A DNA stretch of 64,000 nucleotides from Bradyrhizobium quebecense (GCF_013373795.3 NZ_CP088022.1:1922001-1986000), one strand, 5' to 3'. Positions 8,608 through 17,193 are shown, numbered from the stretch's first letter. Numbers and translations are program-made. The notes: a model not told the origin generated them from the sequence alone.

Positions 8608-9879
8608 ATGGCAGAGTCCGCCGGCCGTCACGTCGTGATCATCGGCGCCGGCGCGGTCGGCGTGATCAGCGCCATCGAGGCGCTGCGCGCGGGCCTCCGA
8701 GTCACGCTGATCGACCCGGGCGAGCCCGGCGGCACCCAGGCCGCGAGCTATGGCAATGCCGGCTGGCTGTCGTCACATTCGGTGATCCCGCCGGCCGAGC
8801 CTGGCACCTGGAAGAAGGTGCCTGGCTATCTGATGGACCCGCTCGGGCCGCTTGCGATCCGCTGGTCATATCTGCCGAAGGCCTTGCCGTGGCTGATCAA
8901 GTATCTGCTGTCGAGCCGGACCGAGGCGCAGGTCGAGGCGACCGCGCGGGCGATGCGCGATCTGCTCAAGGACGCGCCGCTACTGCACCGGCAGCTCGCC
9001 GAGGAAGCCGGCGTGCCCGAACTGATCGAGCGGCGCGGGGTGATGCACGTATTTCCCTCGCGTGCGCCGTTCGACCGCGACCTCGGCTGGCGTATCCGCA
9101 AGCGCGTCGGCATTGAATGGCTGGAGCTCGATGAAAACGAGATGCGCCAGCGCGAGCCCGATCTGCATCCGCGCTACAAGTTCGGCGTCGTGGTGGAGGA
9201 GGCCGGCCGCTGCCGCGATCCCGGCGCCTACGTCGCAGCGCTCGCCGCGCACGCGATCGCGAACGGCGCCGAGCGCGTCGCCGCCAAGGCAATAGGCCTC
9301 AAGCTTGCGGGCGACCGGCTCGTCGCCGTGGTCACCGAGACCGGCGAGATCGCCTGCGATGCGGCGGTCGTCGCCGCCGGTGCACGCTCGAAGCAGCTGA
9401 CCGCATCGATCGGCGATCCGCTGCCGCTGGAAACCGAGCGCGGCTACCACGTCATGATCGAGAATCCGGAATCCGGACCGCGCAATTCGATGATGGCCTC
9501 GGACGCCAAGATGGTGGTCAACTGGACCGACAAGGGGCTGCGTGCCGCTGGCACGGTGGAGATTGCCGGGCTCGACGCCGAGCCGAACTGGAAGCGCGCC
9601 GAGATCCTGCGCGAGCATCTGCTCAGTATGTTCCCGAAACTGCCGAAGGACATTCCATCCTCGCGCATCAAGACCTGGTTCGGCCATCGCCCGAGCATGC
9701 CGGACGGGCGGCCCTGCATCGGCCATAGCCGCGCCTCGCGCGACGTGGTCTATGCGTTCGGCCATGGCCATGTCGGCCTGGTCGGCTCGGCCCGCACCGG
9801 CCGGCTGGTCGCGCAATTGCTCAGCGGCAAGGTGCCGGAAATTCCGCTGCAGCCGTTCGCGCCGTCACGCTTTTTGTAA
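8608..9879 (+). CDS. FAD-dependent D-amino acid dehydrogenase-like oxidoreductase (DadA/DAO family)
   Basis: 423 residues. The N-terminal Rossmann FAD-binding motif is VIIGAGAVG at residues 9-17. The C-terminal part has the DadA-type pattern WFGHRPSMPDGRPCIG followed by VYAFGHGHVGL, where the isoalloxazine sits. It should oxidatively deaminate a D-amino acid or a related amine, with electrons going to the respiratory chain. The start at 8608 follows a short gap holding the 45-base repeat. A longer frame from 8344 runs out of phase through the upstream gene and is rejected. It may form a short operon with the ThDP enzyme; the joint substrate is unknown. Confidence 0.82.
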   Translation: MAESAGRHVVIIGAGAVGVISAIEALRAGLRVTLIDPGEPGGTQAASYGNAGWLSSHSVIPPAEPGTWKKVPGYLMDPLGPLAIRWSYLPKALPWLIKYLLSSRTEAQVEATARAMRDLLKDAPLLHRQLAEEAGVPELIERRGVMHVFPSRAPFDRDLGWRIRKRVGIEWLELDENEMRQREPDLHPRYKFGVVVEEAGRCRDPGAYVAALAAHAIANGAERVAAKAIGLKLAGDRLVAVVTETGEIACDAAVVAAGARSKQLTASIGDPLPLETERGYHVMIENPESGPRNSMMASDAKMVVNWTDKGLRAAGTVEIAGLDAEPNWKRAEILREHLLSMFPKLPKDIPSSRIKTWFGHRPSMPDGRPCIGHSRASRDVVYAFGHGHVGLVGSARTGRLVAQLLSGKVPEIPLQPFAPSRFL

Positions 9880-9889
9880 GAAGTAAACC

Positions 9890-10123
9890 TCAGTTCTCGC
9901 CGGCCCAGGCCGCGATCGCGGCCGGCGCGATCACGCGTCTCGGCGTGTGCGGATTGATCGTTCCGGCGCTGACGTCTTGAGTTTGCACGAGCAGCGTGCG
10001 CGCAAACGCCTTGGCATCCCGCTCGGTCGTGAAGGTGCGGGTCTGGCGCGCGAAGCGGTGGTGTCCGGCGTCAGGGGTTCTGACGGCGAATGAGACGTAC
10101 CAGATGGCTTTGTCCATCTTCAT
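9890..10123 (-). CDS. Small hypothetical protein
   Basis: 77 residues from an ATG at 10121-10123, with GGAG seven bases upstream. The sequence (DKAIWYVSFAVRTPDAGHHRF, then FTTERDAKAFARTLL) reads like a compact alpha/beta protein with no signal peptide or membrane segment. The phrase TERDAKAFAR suggests a helix aligned with a small domain seen in rhizobial hypothetical proteins. It converges on the DadA-like gene with 10 bases between stops. Function unknown. A longer in-frame start at 10258 has no ribosome site. Confidence 0.55.
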   Translation of the reverse strand: MKMDKAIWYVSFAVRTPDAGHHRFARQTRTFTTERDAKAFARTLLVQTQDVSAGTINPHTPRRVIAPAAIAAWAGEN

Positions 10124-10439
10124 CGCGCGTCTCCGGCGGCGGTGCTCCGCCTGCGCGATCGGGACGTCGGGCGCGACGCTCGATATGCAAAAAGTGCCAA
10201 GGTGAATGATCCTGAAATTCAACAGATGACGGCTAAATTCCTCCCGGTGGACGGGCAATGTGCCGGGATCGGCGCCTATGCCGATACTGGCGGGATATTA
10301 CTGTTCAACCAAGGGGTGCAACGATAATGCGCCGCTGCGGCGTTGGTTCCTGCGATCCGAATGCAGCATCTTTTCATCGCCTTGGAGCACGTCTCGGGCT
10401 GCGCAAGCAGGCCGCAACGGCCCAACCACCTGGACCTGA

Positions 10440-10634
10440 TTGCCGTTCGAGCACGGCTTTGACACGGCGACGGAGACTGGTGCGGCGGCTGCCAAGGAAT
10501 TGATGCGTCCGGTGGTTCCTGCAAATTTGCTGGGACTGCCGTCGGCCTGTATACCGGCTGGAAGGGACGAGGAAACCGGATTGCCGATTGGGGCGTTTAT
10601 CGCCGGCTTGCGTCTCGGCGGCATGGCCCCATAA
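10440..10634 (+). pseudogene. Remnant of an amidase C-terminal region
   Basis: The reading frame PFEHGFDTATETG...LMRPVVPANLLGLPSACIPAGRDEETGLPIG matches the C-terminal part of amidase-signature (GatA-like) enzymes, where a proline-rich P-ANLLGLPA-PAG stretch precedes GLPIG. No catalytic Ser-Ser-Lys region is present, and the sequence stops resembling amidase on both sides. It is therefore a decayed fragment of perhaps 50 codons. It marks a deletion or recombination point in the accessory stretch. Confidence 0.5.
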
Positions 10635-10667
10635 GAGCACAATCCAGCCGGTGGAAGGGCTGCGCGC

Positions 10668-11522
10668 TTATCGTTCCGGGTTGCGCCCACGGATGTGGTC
10701 AAAGCCTTGCTTGATTGCGGCGAAGCGCGCTTCGACCATCGGCTCGAATTCGAGGTCGGTGAAGATATAGGGCCAGTCGTTTTCGATGCCCTCGCGGACG
10801 AGTTCACCGACATACATGGGATCGATGCCCTGAGAGAGGCGTTCCCGGATCAGATTGATCTGCTCGGCAAGTGGGCCCGAAGTCGGCAAGGTACGGAGCT
10901 CCCCCTCGAAGCGCTTGGGGAGGTTGCGCCTCGAGTTCAGGATTTGAGTGCGGATGAACCCGGGACACAGCACCGATACGCCGATCCCGCGGGGCGCGAG
11001 TTCACCCCGCAGTCCCTCGGACAGAGCGACAACGCCATACTTTGAAACGTTGTATGCATTGCTCGCCCCTGAAATAAGGCCAGCGATCGAGGCTGTGGAG
11101 ACGATGTGTCCACCCTCGCCATGCTGCTCTATCAACGGCCCGAAAATCTCGATCCCCCAAACGGTCGCCATCAGGTTGACGCCCATGGCCCAATTCCAGG
11201 ACGCCTCGGTCCAGGTGCCATAGGACCCACCACCGCCGACGCCCGCGTTGTTGACGAGGATATGCACCTTGCCGTAGCGGGCAGTCGTGGCTTCGGCGGC
11301 CGCCGCGAGTTCGTCCTTGAGTGAGACGTCCGCTTGCACGCCGTCGACATCGACGTTGGTGAGCCTCAGTTGCTCGAGCGCCGCGGACAGAGCCGCTTCT
11401 TCGATATCGCAAAGCATGACTTTCACCCCCGCCTGGGCGAGAGCGGTCGCGATCCCCAATCCAATGCCTGACGCCGCACCGGTGACGAACGCGGCCTTTC
11501 CAGCGAGTTCCTTCACGCGCAT
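10668..11522 (-). CDS. SDR-family NAD(P)-dependent oxidoreductase
   Basis: 284 residues from the ATG at 11520-11522 (a purine-rich GGGGGAG lies just upstream). The cofactor motif TGAASGIG begins at residue 14, NNAG follows near 90, and the active site is NAYNVSKYG (Y-x3-K). The C-terminal substrate region is long, ending in HIRGRNPER. A GTG 48 bases upstream would add an N-terminus unlike the family. Base composition is less GC-rich than the flanking core genes. No functional partner lies next to it, so the substrate is unknown. Confidence 0.8.
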   Translation of the reverse strand: MRVKELAGKAAFVTGAASGIGLGIATALAQAGVKVMLCDIEEAALSAALEQLRLTNVDVDGVQADVSLKDELAAAAEATTARYGKVHILVNNAGVGGGGSYGTWTEASWNWAMGVNLMATVWGIEIFGPLIEQHGEGGHIVSTASIAGLISGASNAYNVSKYGVVALSEGLRGELAPRGIGVSVLCPGFIRTQILNSRRNLPKRFEGELRTLPTSGPLAEQINLIRERLSQGIDPMYVGELVREGIENDWPYIFTDLEFEPMVEARFAAIKQGFDHIRGRNPER

Positions 11523-11749
11523 TCTCCCCCGTGCAAGCGGACACCCTCGCTCCAAAACGCCAAGTGTCACCGGACGCCATTTGACCGCACTTTCAAGCGA
11601 TTGGGAAGTGTACGGGATGTCCGCTCCTAACGCTTTTCGGAAGTGGATTGGCTATCGAAAATCCGGCGTTGGGGGTGAAGCGGACGTCACGATTGCGCGT
11701 TCCGACTTCCGAGTTTGACCCGTTGCAGACATCGAACTCCGATGGTTCT

Positions 11750-12226
11750 ATGACGGGCATGACGACCGATAACGAACCTTCAATCTATGATGAAGTGCCC
11801 GGCGGCGTAGACCTCGTACGCTGGTTTGGTCGGGTGCCGACCTTTCACGACGCCGAAATCCTTAGCCTGCATCTGCAACGCAAGGGGCCTAGTGTTCTCC
11901 GTCTATACGGATGGATCAACACAGGTGAAGTCGGGCACGGCAGGTACTTCGTACTCGACCGCCACGCCGTTGTGACATTTACGCTGAACGAAGTCATGGA
12001 CTTGCAACTCGACAATTTCAGCATTCAGAACGTCATTTTCGGCTTGGTTTTGCGCCGTGCACCAAATCGCCCAGAGCGTCGGGGATACCTAACCGACCCG
12101 CGTCCGCAGGACATCGAGATCGAGCTGAAGCCCTGCTACGGCCTCAGCGGCCTGATCCGGGCGCGCGCGGTTTCCATAGTGTTTGAGCCGGGTAAGCCCA
12201 CAGCACAGGACAGTATTGGCCCTTAA
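11750..12226 (+). CDS. Imm50-like immunity family protein
   Basis: 158 residues from the ATG at 11750 (an alternative ATG is at 11759). The pattern LVRWFGRVPTFHDAEILSL, then VVTFTLNEVMDLQLDNF, then IQNVIFGL, and finally the C-terminal YGLSGLIRARAVSIVF is what I associate with the Imm50-type family. These proteins are met as immunity proteins beside polymorphic toxins, and also as solitary genes. No toxin with an RHS, LXG or similar delivery module is adjacent, so it would be an orphan. Codon use is less GC-rich than the core genes. The family call is from memory of its motif pattern, without a search. Confidence 0.55.
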   Translation: MTGMTTDNEPSIYDEVPGGVDLVRWFGRVPTFHDAEILSLHLQRKGPSVLRLYGWINTGEVGHGRYFVLDRHAVVTFTLNEVMDLQLDNFSIQNVIFGLVLRRAPNRPERRGYLTDPRPQDIEIELKPCYGLSGLIRARAVSIVFEPGKPTAQDSIGP

Positions 12227-12436
12227 CGGACGAGAGGCCGACCTTTGGATGATCCGTCTCTGCTTATGGCCCACCGCGTCAGTTGGCGCATGCAGCGACA
12301 TCGCCGAAGTTGAGGGGAGACCGGACGTAGCTGGCTGACTGCAAAAACGACGCCATTGACCCAAAACGGACGTTTGGCACTGCCGAGTATCACCTTTAAG
12401 CTAGGGAGGTCAGCCTTTGGGAAGGCACAGTAAAAA

Positions 12437-12720
12437 ATGACAGAAGGTGAAATGAAACTGCTGGTCGCTCTCGCCAAGATGGTCGATCAGTTTTGTGGCA
12501 GCTCAAGGGTTTCGCCGATCTTCAAGCGATGTCCGCTCCTCAGCGGGCGGCAGAAGCGCTGGCCGACTATGATCTGATGAAGGTTTTTGATGCGCGTACC
12601 GCTCAATGGACCGACGCTGGCAAGAAGCTACTCGAGGATACCGCGAAACCGGAATTTAGGGGCACCGCTAATACAGCGAGCAACGCAAAAGTTTTGACCT
12701 TGAAATCGCGAGAACCATGA
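12437..12720 (+). pseudogene. Small hypothetical gene interrupted by a one-base frameshift
   Basis: From the ATG at 12437 the frame reads MTEGEMKLLVALAKMVDQF and then loses sense. In the next frame the continuation WQLKGFADLQ...SAPQRAAEALADYDLMKV...WTDAGKKLLED begins exactly there. The junction is a run of four T at 12491-12494. One more T would fuse both halves into a 94-residue protein. This is a homopolymer deletion, a sequencing error, or a true inactivation. The downstream gene overlaps its stop (ATGA), which supports both frames being descended from a working operon. Function unknown. Confidence 0.5.
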
Positions 12721-12932
12721 TGACGGACAATCGGGCGGAATTGATCCGACGTGCCGAAATCATGGCATCAGAACATCGGCCGCCTGGCTTCATTACAGCA
12801 AGTCAACTCAGAGCCCTATTTTCAGAGGCGGGTTTCTTAGGGGACCCCGATGCAGGCGTGTCATTTGTGAATGAGTTGTATGAAAAGGGCATTATAGTTA
12901 CGAAGGACTGGAAACCCCATCAACGCCTGTAA
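12717..12932 (+). CDS. Small hypothetical protein
   Basis: 71 residues, rich in helix-forming segments (ELIRRAEIMASEHRPPGFITASQLRALFSEAGFLG) and ending in KDWKPHQRL. The ATGATG start overlaps the stop of the preceding small gene. This argues that both are translated together. No membrane segment, cysteine cluster or known motif was recognised. Base composition is poorer in GC than the core, fitting the accessory stretch. Confidence 0.5.
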   Translation: MMTDNRAELIRRAEIMASEHRPPGFITASQLRALFSEAGFLGDPDAGVSFVNELYEKGIIVTKDWKPHQRL

Positions 12933-13163
12933 ACTCACGTCGTCGGCCCTAAACCCGTGATGTCGCCTGTTTGCCCTTTTCGGACCTCTTCGCGCGGTCT
13001 GGGGATCTCTGCTCACTGGGGACCAGCGGACTCGGCAGAAGGCTTGCCGACCTCCGAGTGTGACCCAACTGAGACCTTTGCCGCAAAATTGCGGCGGCCC
13101 GGTATCGGACTCTCGCTCTGGCACCAACAACCGCCTGCTTAACAGCAGCCGACACGGCCCAGC

Positions 13164-13970
13164 TCAATTCGAATGCCGCGGCTCTTTGTCGATGAACTCC
13201 TGGACGAGATCGGCCACGATCATTGCGCCTCGACTGTTCAGATGAACGCCGTCGGTGTGAAAGCGCCATCCATTCATTTGGGCAATCTCGTCCGGGCCTT
13301 TGCGCAATGCGAGCGCGCGGAAGGCATCACGATAGAACGCAAAAAATTGGAAGCATGTGAAAGCGCGACCGGGCTCGGCCATGATTTGCGAAAGCATCGC
13401 TTCATGGACAGCGAGATAGCCGACATCCTCTTCCTGCGCCACCAACCTAACGCTTTCGCTGAACTCATCAACGCGCCTGTTGATCTCGCTTTGGAAGGGG
13501 TTTGAAGAGGTCGGGTCTTCTCCAATCGGGGACAAGGAGCAGAGCGCCACGTCGGAAGAGGTTTCAGCCTTTAAACGTCGGATTATCCTCCGAACGTTCT
13601 CTCGGAACCATTCCGGCGACGGATCGCTTGGCAGATGCTTCGAGAATTGAAAGAACCGTCTGACCTTTTTTGAAACCAATGCAAGCACATCGTTGCCGCC
13701 GACCCAGACCACAACCTTTTGCGGGTGGTAAGCAAGCACATCAGGTAGACGCTGGAGGGCGTTGTAAGCTAAATCGCCGCCTACGCCAAAATTGCGAAAA
13801 CGGCAGCGTCGGTTGCGAGGTCGTCGTTCAAGTTCTCCGATCCAATCGAAGGCTTGTCCTTTCCCGGCTGTGCTGCTCGAACCGAGACAAGCGATGATCG
13901 ATGCTCCGTCGTTGGAGTTGGAGAGGGGAACTGGACGAAGTGTTTCTGGTGGCAGATCAGGGGCGGTCAT
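13164..13970 (-). CDS. GDSL/SGNH-type hydrolase
   Basis: 268 residues with the four SGNH blocks in order. Block I is IACLGSSSTAGKG (nucleophile probably S32), block II the Gly in FGVGGDLAYN, block III WVGGND with the Asn, and block V FHTDGVHLNSRG with the Asp-His pair. Such enzymes are esterases or lipases, or deacetylases of carbohydrate. No signal peptide is visible, so it is probably cytoplasmic. Block I has LGSSS where many members have GDS. The gene stands alone, with no operon partner, in the less GC-rich accessory stretch. The substrate cannot be inferred. Confidence 0.75.
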   Translation of the reverse strand: MTAPDLPPETLRPVPLSNSNDGASIIACLGSSSTAGKGQAFDWIGELERRPRNRRCRFRNFGVGGDLAYNALQRLPDVLAYHPQKVVVWVGGNDVLALVSKKVRRFFQFSKHLPSDPSPEWFRENVRRIIRRLKAETSSDVALCSLSPIGEDPTSSNPFQSEINRRVDEFSESVRLVAQEEDVGYLAVHEAMLSQIMAEPGRAFTCFQFFAFYRDAFRALALRKGPDEIAQMNGWRFHTDGVHLNSRGAMIVADLVQEFIDKEPRHSN

Positions 13971-14438
13971 TGCTTCACTATATTCTCTGCATCACGGCTT
14001 GCTTCGCAAGCCGATGGTTATTTCGTTTAGTGCAAAACTCAGCAGATGTGTCTTCATGCCCCAAAACGGAAGTGATCGCATTCCCAACGCGGCGATTTTT
14101 GAAGTGTCGGCAGGATATGCAACGACACACGTCAGCTTCCGAACACCTGACCAGTGAACGGTGACCGAAGGCACGTCCCGCCGGTAGCTTCATCTTGTTT
14201 GAAGACACTCCTGGCAAGGGACACAAGACGGAACATTCTCCCGAAGAGCCGACTGTCATCTGGATCAGCCTTGACGATGAATGGTTCGGCCACTGGCCCT
14301 TCTCGGACCGCGTGCAGGGTCGGCTTTTCCGCCGCTCATTGAGGATGAGCAGACATCCAGGATTTGGCGAAGGCGCCCTGGTTGGAGAGGCTGGCTTCTT
14401 TGAGGGCATCGCTGAGCGGTGCCGGCTGATCGCAAGTG
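13971..14438. other. 468-base stretch without a supported gene
   Basis: Short open frames on both strands overlap one another, but none has a convincing start or a recognisable motif. Composition is less GC-rich than the core. The text CCCCAAAACGGAAG near 14060 resembles short CCCAAAACGGAC words scattered in neighbouring gaps. The stretch may hold decayed coding sequence. Confidence 0.4.
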
Positions 14439-14864
14439 CTAGTCAGCCGGGATGAAGCGGAGGGTGCCTGCTCGACGCGTTGGCCTGCCGGTGTCGTTGG
14501 TATGGTTGACGCCATCCATGACGGGTACCTCGGAGAAATCGAACGGGCTTACGCCGTCCAGGCAAGCCACGTTCACGGCATACAGGTTCTGGTCGGATCG
14601 TCGTTGATGGTGCGTGTATATTCCGCAGCGAGAACAGAAGAAGTGCTGCGCCGATCCGGTATGGAAGCGGTAGCTCGTCAGCGTATCCTCGCCTTGCAGC
14701 AGCTTGATCCCACCCATCTCCGCCATGACAACGACGGCGCCTCGCATCCGGCAGTAGGAGCAGGTGCAGCGGCGGATTGAATTGAAGCCGTCGCTGAGCG
14801 TTGCCTCGAAACGCACAGCGCCACAATGGCATCGGCCAGCCCGGACGTTCGTGTCGCTCGCCAT
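14439..14864 (-). CDS. GFA-family (glutathione-dependent formaldehyde-activating-like) zinc protein
   Basis: 141 residues from the ATG at 14862-14864, preceded by a strong AGGAGGGA site. It carries the zinc-binding cysteine pattern of the GFA/CENP-V fold: C12-x-C14 in RCHCGAVRF, C33, C35 and C38 in RCTCSYCRMRG, and FFCSRCGIYTHHQ further on. Family members are annotated as S-(hydroxymethyl)glutathione synthase-like, but most have no proven reaction, and many may bind other thiol adducts. It stands alone, with a 200-base non-coding leader. The start chosen discards 67 upstream in-frame residues that lack family resemblance. Confidence 0.8.
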   Translation of the reverse strand: MASDTNVRAGRCHCGAVRFEATLSDGFNSIRRCTCSYCRMRGAVVVMAEMGGIKLLQGEDTLTSYRFHTGSAQHFFCSRCGIYTHHQRRSDQNLYAVNVACLDGVSPFDFSEVPVMDGVNHTNDTGRPTRRAGTLRFIPAD

Positions 14865-15068
14865 GTCTGTCCCTCCTGTCGAGATCATCTCTGAAAAAGA
14901 TGAGCCGGACAATTCAGAAAAATTCGTAGATGACGTGAGAAAATCTCGAGCGAACCGGATGCAAGGTTCAACGGCGCTGTGTGTGAACCAGGTGGCGTCG
15001 CCCGTCTCTGTGGCACGAATAGAGACTCGCTCCCTTGGGGGCGGAAGCAAGCTGGTTGTGTCCACACC

Positions 15069-15257
15069 CTAATTGGCTTCGCCCTTCCTTCCGGCCGCGG
15101 CAATGGCCTTTTCCACTTCCGCTGCGAGGGCTGCGAGATGCTCGGCGAGCTTGGAGAACAGTTCGCGCTTCTTGATGTCCGTGGCCAGGTCGCGGATCAG
15201 GGCGCACTCCGCAGCGTCGGTGCGAAGCTTCTCCAGATGCGTCAGCATGTCCTGCAT
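15069..15257 (-). CDS. Small helical hypothetical protein
   Basis: 62 residues from the ATG at 15255-15257, with GGGGTGA a few bases upstream. It is almost entirely helical: HLEKLRTDAAECALIRDLATD, then KKRELFSKLAEHLAALAAEVEKAIAAA, ending in a short basic tail. I associate this type of short protein with Bradyrhizobium, but no function is known to me. Upstream in-frame residues (to 15365) look like non-coding sequence. Confidence 0.6.
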   Translation of the reverse strand: MQDMLTHLEKLRTDAAECALIRDLATDIKKRELFSKLAEHLAALAAEVEKAIAAAGRKGEAN

Positions 15258-15585
15258 TTTTTCACCCCGCAGCCGTTTTCGGCAAACGGTAGGAGGCGCG
15301 GAACCCAGCGGCAATAACGTGTGATAATTTGTCGCCGAGCCTCGGGCCGGACAGGGCGCCCGCATGCTGGCCGCACCGTCAGTTCGTTCGGGTTTGCAGA
15401 ATTTAACTTGACGCCGGACCCAACTCAGATGTTCAATACGCCCGTCTCGCCCGACACGAGGGGCGCTTCGCGGTCGTCACGGGCGCGGGTCGAGATGCGG
15501 TGGACGCCGAGTGCGCAACTGACGAGTGCGCGTGACGCGGACGGTGAAGTCGTGTGGTCCTGACGCCCTAGCGGCCGGTGTCCTG

Positions 15586-15611
15586 TCGCAAAACGCGCAA
15601 GCGTTTTGCGA
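15586..15611. repeat. Perfect hairpin with GCAA loop
   Basis: An 11-base perfect stem, TCGCAAAACGC / GCGTTTTGCGA, closes a GCAA (GNRA-type) loop. It stands at the left side of a cluster of structured intergenic repeats. It has no T-run, so it is not an ordinary terminator. Confidence 0.65.
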
Positions 15612-15671
15612 AGGCGGTGACAAGCAAGCCCAGTCTCGCCGGGGAGAGCACGAAGTAAGCCGTAACCCATC

Positions 15672-15777
15672 GCGCAGGGAAAGCCGGGTTGTTTCCGGTT
15701 ACACCTGTGGTCCTACCTCCCGCGTTTTTTACTACGCGGGACCCATGGGTGCGATCGGCACCCGGCTTTCCCTGCGC
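15672..15777. repeat. Large structured dispersed repeat
   Basis: Two perfect 18-base arms (15672-15689 and 15760-15777, starting GCGCAGGGAAAGCC) pair across about 70 bases that hold two further hairpins: CCCGCG / CGCGGG near 15719-15740 and GGGTGC / GCACCC near 15747-15762. I recall very similar text, with the same arms and a variable middle, as an abundant intergenic repeat in Bradyrhizobium. No coding frame fits it. Confidence 0.65.
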
Positions 15778-15870
15778 CCTCTCTCCAAGAGAGGGCGGAA
15801 CGAACTGCAAAGCTCGGACAAATCATGCCGCGAGAACGCGAACGTATGGCTCGCGCCGCGCCCTCGGCGT

Positions 15871-15896
15871 CGTCCCGGCGAAGGCCGGGACCCATA
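15871..15896. repeat. Short palindromic repeat GTCCCGGC-GAAG-GCCGGGAC
   Basis: An 8-base perfect stem (15872-15879 / 15884-15891) with a GAAG loop, followed by CCATA. It is a well-known type of intergenic palindrome in Rhizobiales. It directly abuts the left inverted repeat of the IS110-family element, suggesting that the palindrome was the insertion target. Confidence 0.65.
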
Positions 15897-16152
15897 TGTG
15901 GACGGCCCCCGTGGCACAAGAGCTTTCTGGGATTGATCGGATCGCTTGCATCCATATGTCCGGCCTGTTGAGTGCGATCGAATGGATCGCTGGCCAAGAT
16001 GGTTTGCGCGATGCGAGTTCCAAACAACTCCGCGACCTGTTGACGGCCGATGGGTCCCACGGATTGTCTCGCATCGTTGCTCGATCGATCGCTCCATCTG
16101 CTCTTGCAGCTCCGGGTCGGCTGACGAGCGAGCCCGCCAGCCGGCCAATCTG
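15897..16152 (-). ncRNA. Candidate guide (bridge/seek) RNA region of the IS1111-type element
   Basis: This 256-base end, downstream of the transposase stop, has no gene. In IS1111-group elements the guide RNA that pairs with donor and target DNA is encoded in this position, whereas IS110-group elements carry it upstream. The call rests on position only. Loops complementary to the target and to the element ends have not been worked out. Confidence 0.35.
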
Positions 16153-17193
16153 TTAAGCGGTACCCGTCGTCGCGGCATTCAGCCGTGCGGCGTCATAACT
16201 CTCACCCGTCACCATCAGCTTCCAGACGATGCGCGCCACCTTGTTGGCGAGCGCTACGGCCGCAAGCTTCGGCGGCTTACGCTTGATCAGCGCCAGCAGC
16301 CAGCGCGAGTGATGACCGCGCCCCCGCCTGGCCTGCTGGATCACCGCCGTGGCCCCGACGACCAGCAGACGGCGCAGGTCCTGGTCGCCCGCCCGGGTAA
16401 TCTTGCCGAGCCTGGTCTTGCCTGCGGTGGAATGGTCCTTGGGCGTGAGGCCGAGCCAAGCCGCAAAGTGACGACCGGAGCGGAACGCGCCCGGATCAGG
16501 TGTCTTCATCACCAGCATCGTTGCAATGATCGGACCGACCGAGGGGATCTGAGCCAGGCGCCGGCCCGTGGCATCGCCGCGGTGCCAGGCCATCAGCCTG
16601 GCCTCAACCACCTCCAACTCGCCCTCGAGCCTGACGCACTCCCGGCCCAGCACGACAAACAGCTCGCGCGCCAGAGCGGGAAGCGTCTCGTCCTGCGCGA
16701 TCCGCGCCAGCAGTGGTTCGATCGCGTCCAGTCCCTTGGGCGCGATCAGGCCATACTCCGCCGCATGGCCGCGGATCGTGTTGGTCAATTGGGTGCGCCG
16801 GGCGATCAGTCCGTCGCGGACCCCCATCAGCATCAGCGCAGCCTGCTGCTCGGCCGTCTTCACCGGCACAAAGCGCATGCTCGGCCGGCTCATCGCTTCA
16901 CACAGGCCTTCTGCATCACGCCCGTCATTCTTGTTCCGCATCACGTAGGGTTTAACCAATTGCGGCGCCATCAGCTTCACCTCGTGACCGAGCTTGGAAA
17001 GCTCGCGCGCCCAATATTGCGACGCCCCGCAGGCCTCCATCCCGATCACCGTCGGCGGCAATTTGGCGAAGAACTCCAGCACGAGTTTGCGCGAAAGCTT
17101 CTTGCGTAAGACCGGCTGCTCGGACGCATCAACCCCATGCAGCACAAAAATATGCTTCGACGTATCCATCCCAATGCGGATAATCTGGTTCAC
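16153..17193 (-). CDS. IS110-family transposase
   Basis: 346 residues. The N-terminal RuvC-like DEDD domain has D10 (IGMDTSK), E53 (IGMEACG), and D90 and D93 (NKNDGRDAEG). A coiled middle part follows, and then the C-terminal Tnp_20 domain with IPSVGPIIATML, AAWLGLTPKD and the serine region needed for recombination. All expected catalytic acids are present and the frame is unbroken, so the element may still be active. It is the only gene of the insertion sequence bounded by 15897 and 17264. Confidence 0.92.
   Translation of the reverse strand: MNQIIRIGMDTSKHIFVLHGVDASEQPVLRKKLSRKLVLEFFAKLPPTVIGMEACGASQYWARELSKLGHEVKLMAPQLVKPYVMRNKNDGRDAEGLCEAMSRPSMRFVPVKTAEQQAALMLMGVRDGLIARRTQLTNTIRGHAAEYGLIAPKGLDAIEPLLARIAQDETLPALARELFVVLGRECVRLEGELEVVEARLMAWHRGDATGRRLAQIPSVGPIIATMLVMKTPDPGAFRSGRHFAAWLGLTPKDHSTAGKTRLGKITRAGDQDLRRLLVVGATAVIQQARRGRGHHSRWLLALIKRKPPKLAAVALANKVARIVWKLMVTGESYDAARLNAATTGTA

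Noticed and set aside
13978..14409. Minus-strand frame of 143 residues
   Set aside because: Cysteine- and serine-rich translation without family-like pattern; overlaps other equal frames, so no gene is claimed.
15258..15896. Possible CRISPR or tandem repeat array
   Set aside because: The elements differ from one another and have no regular spacers; they are separate dispersed palindromes.
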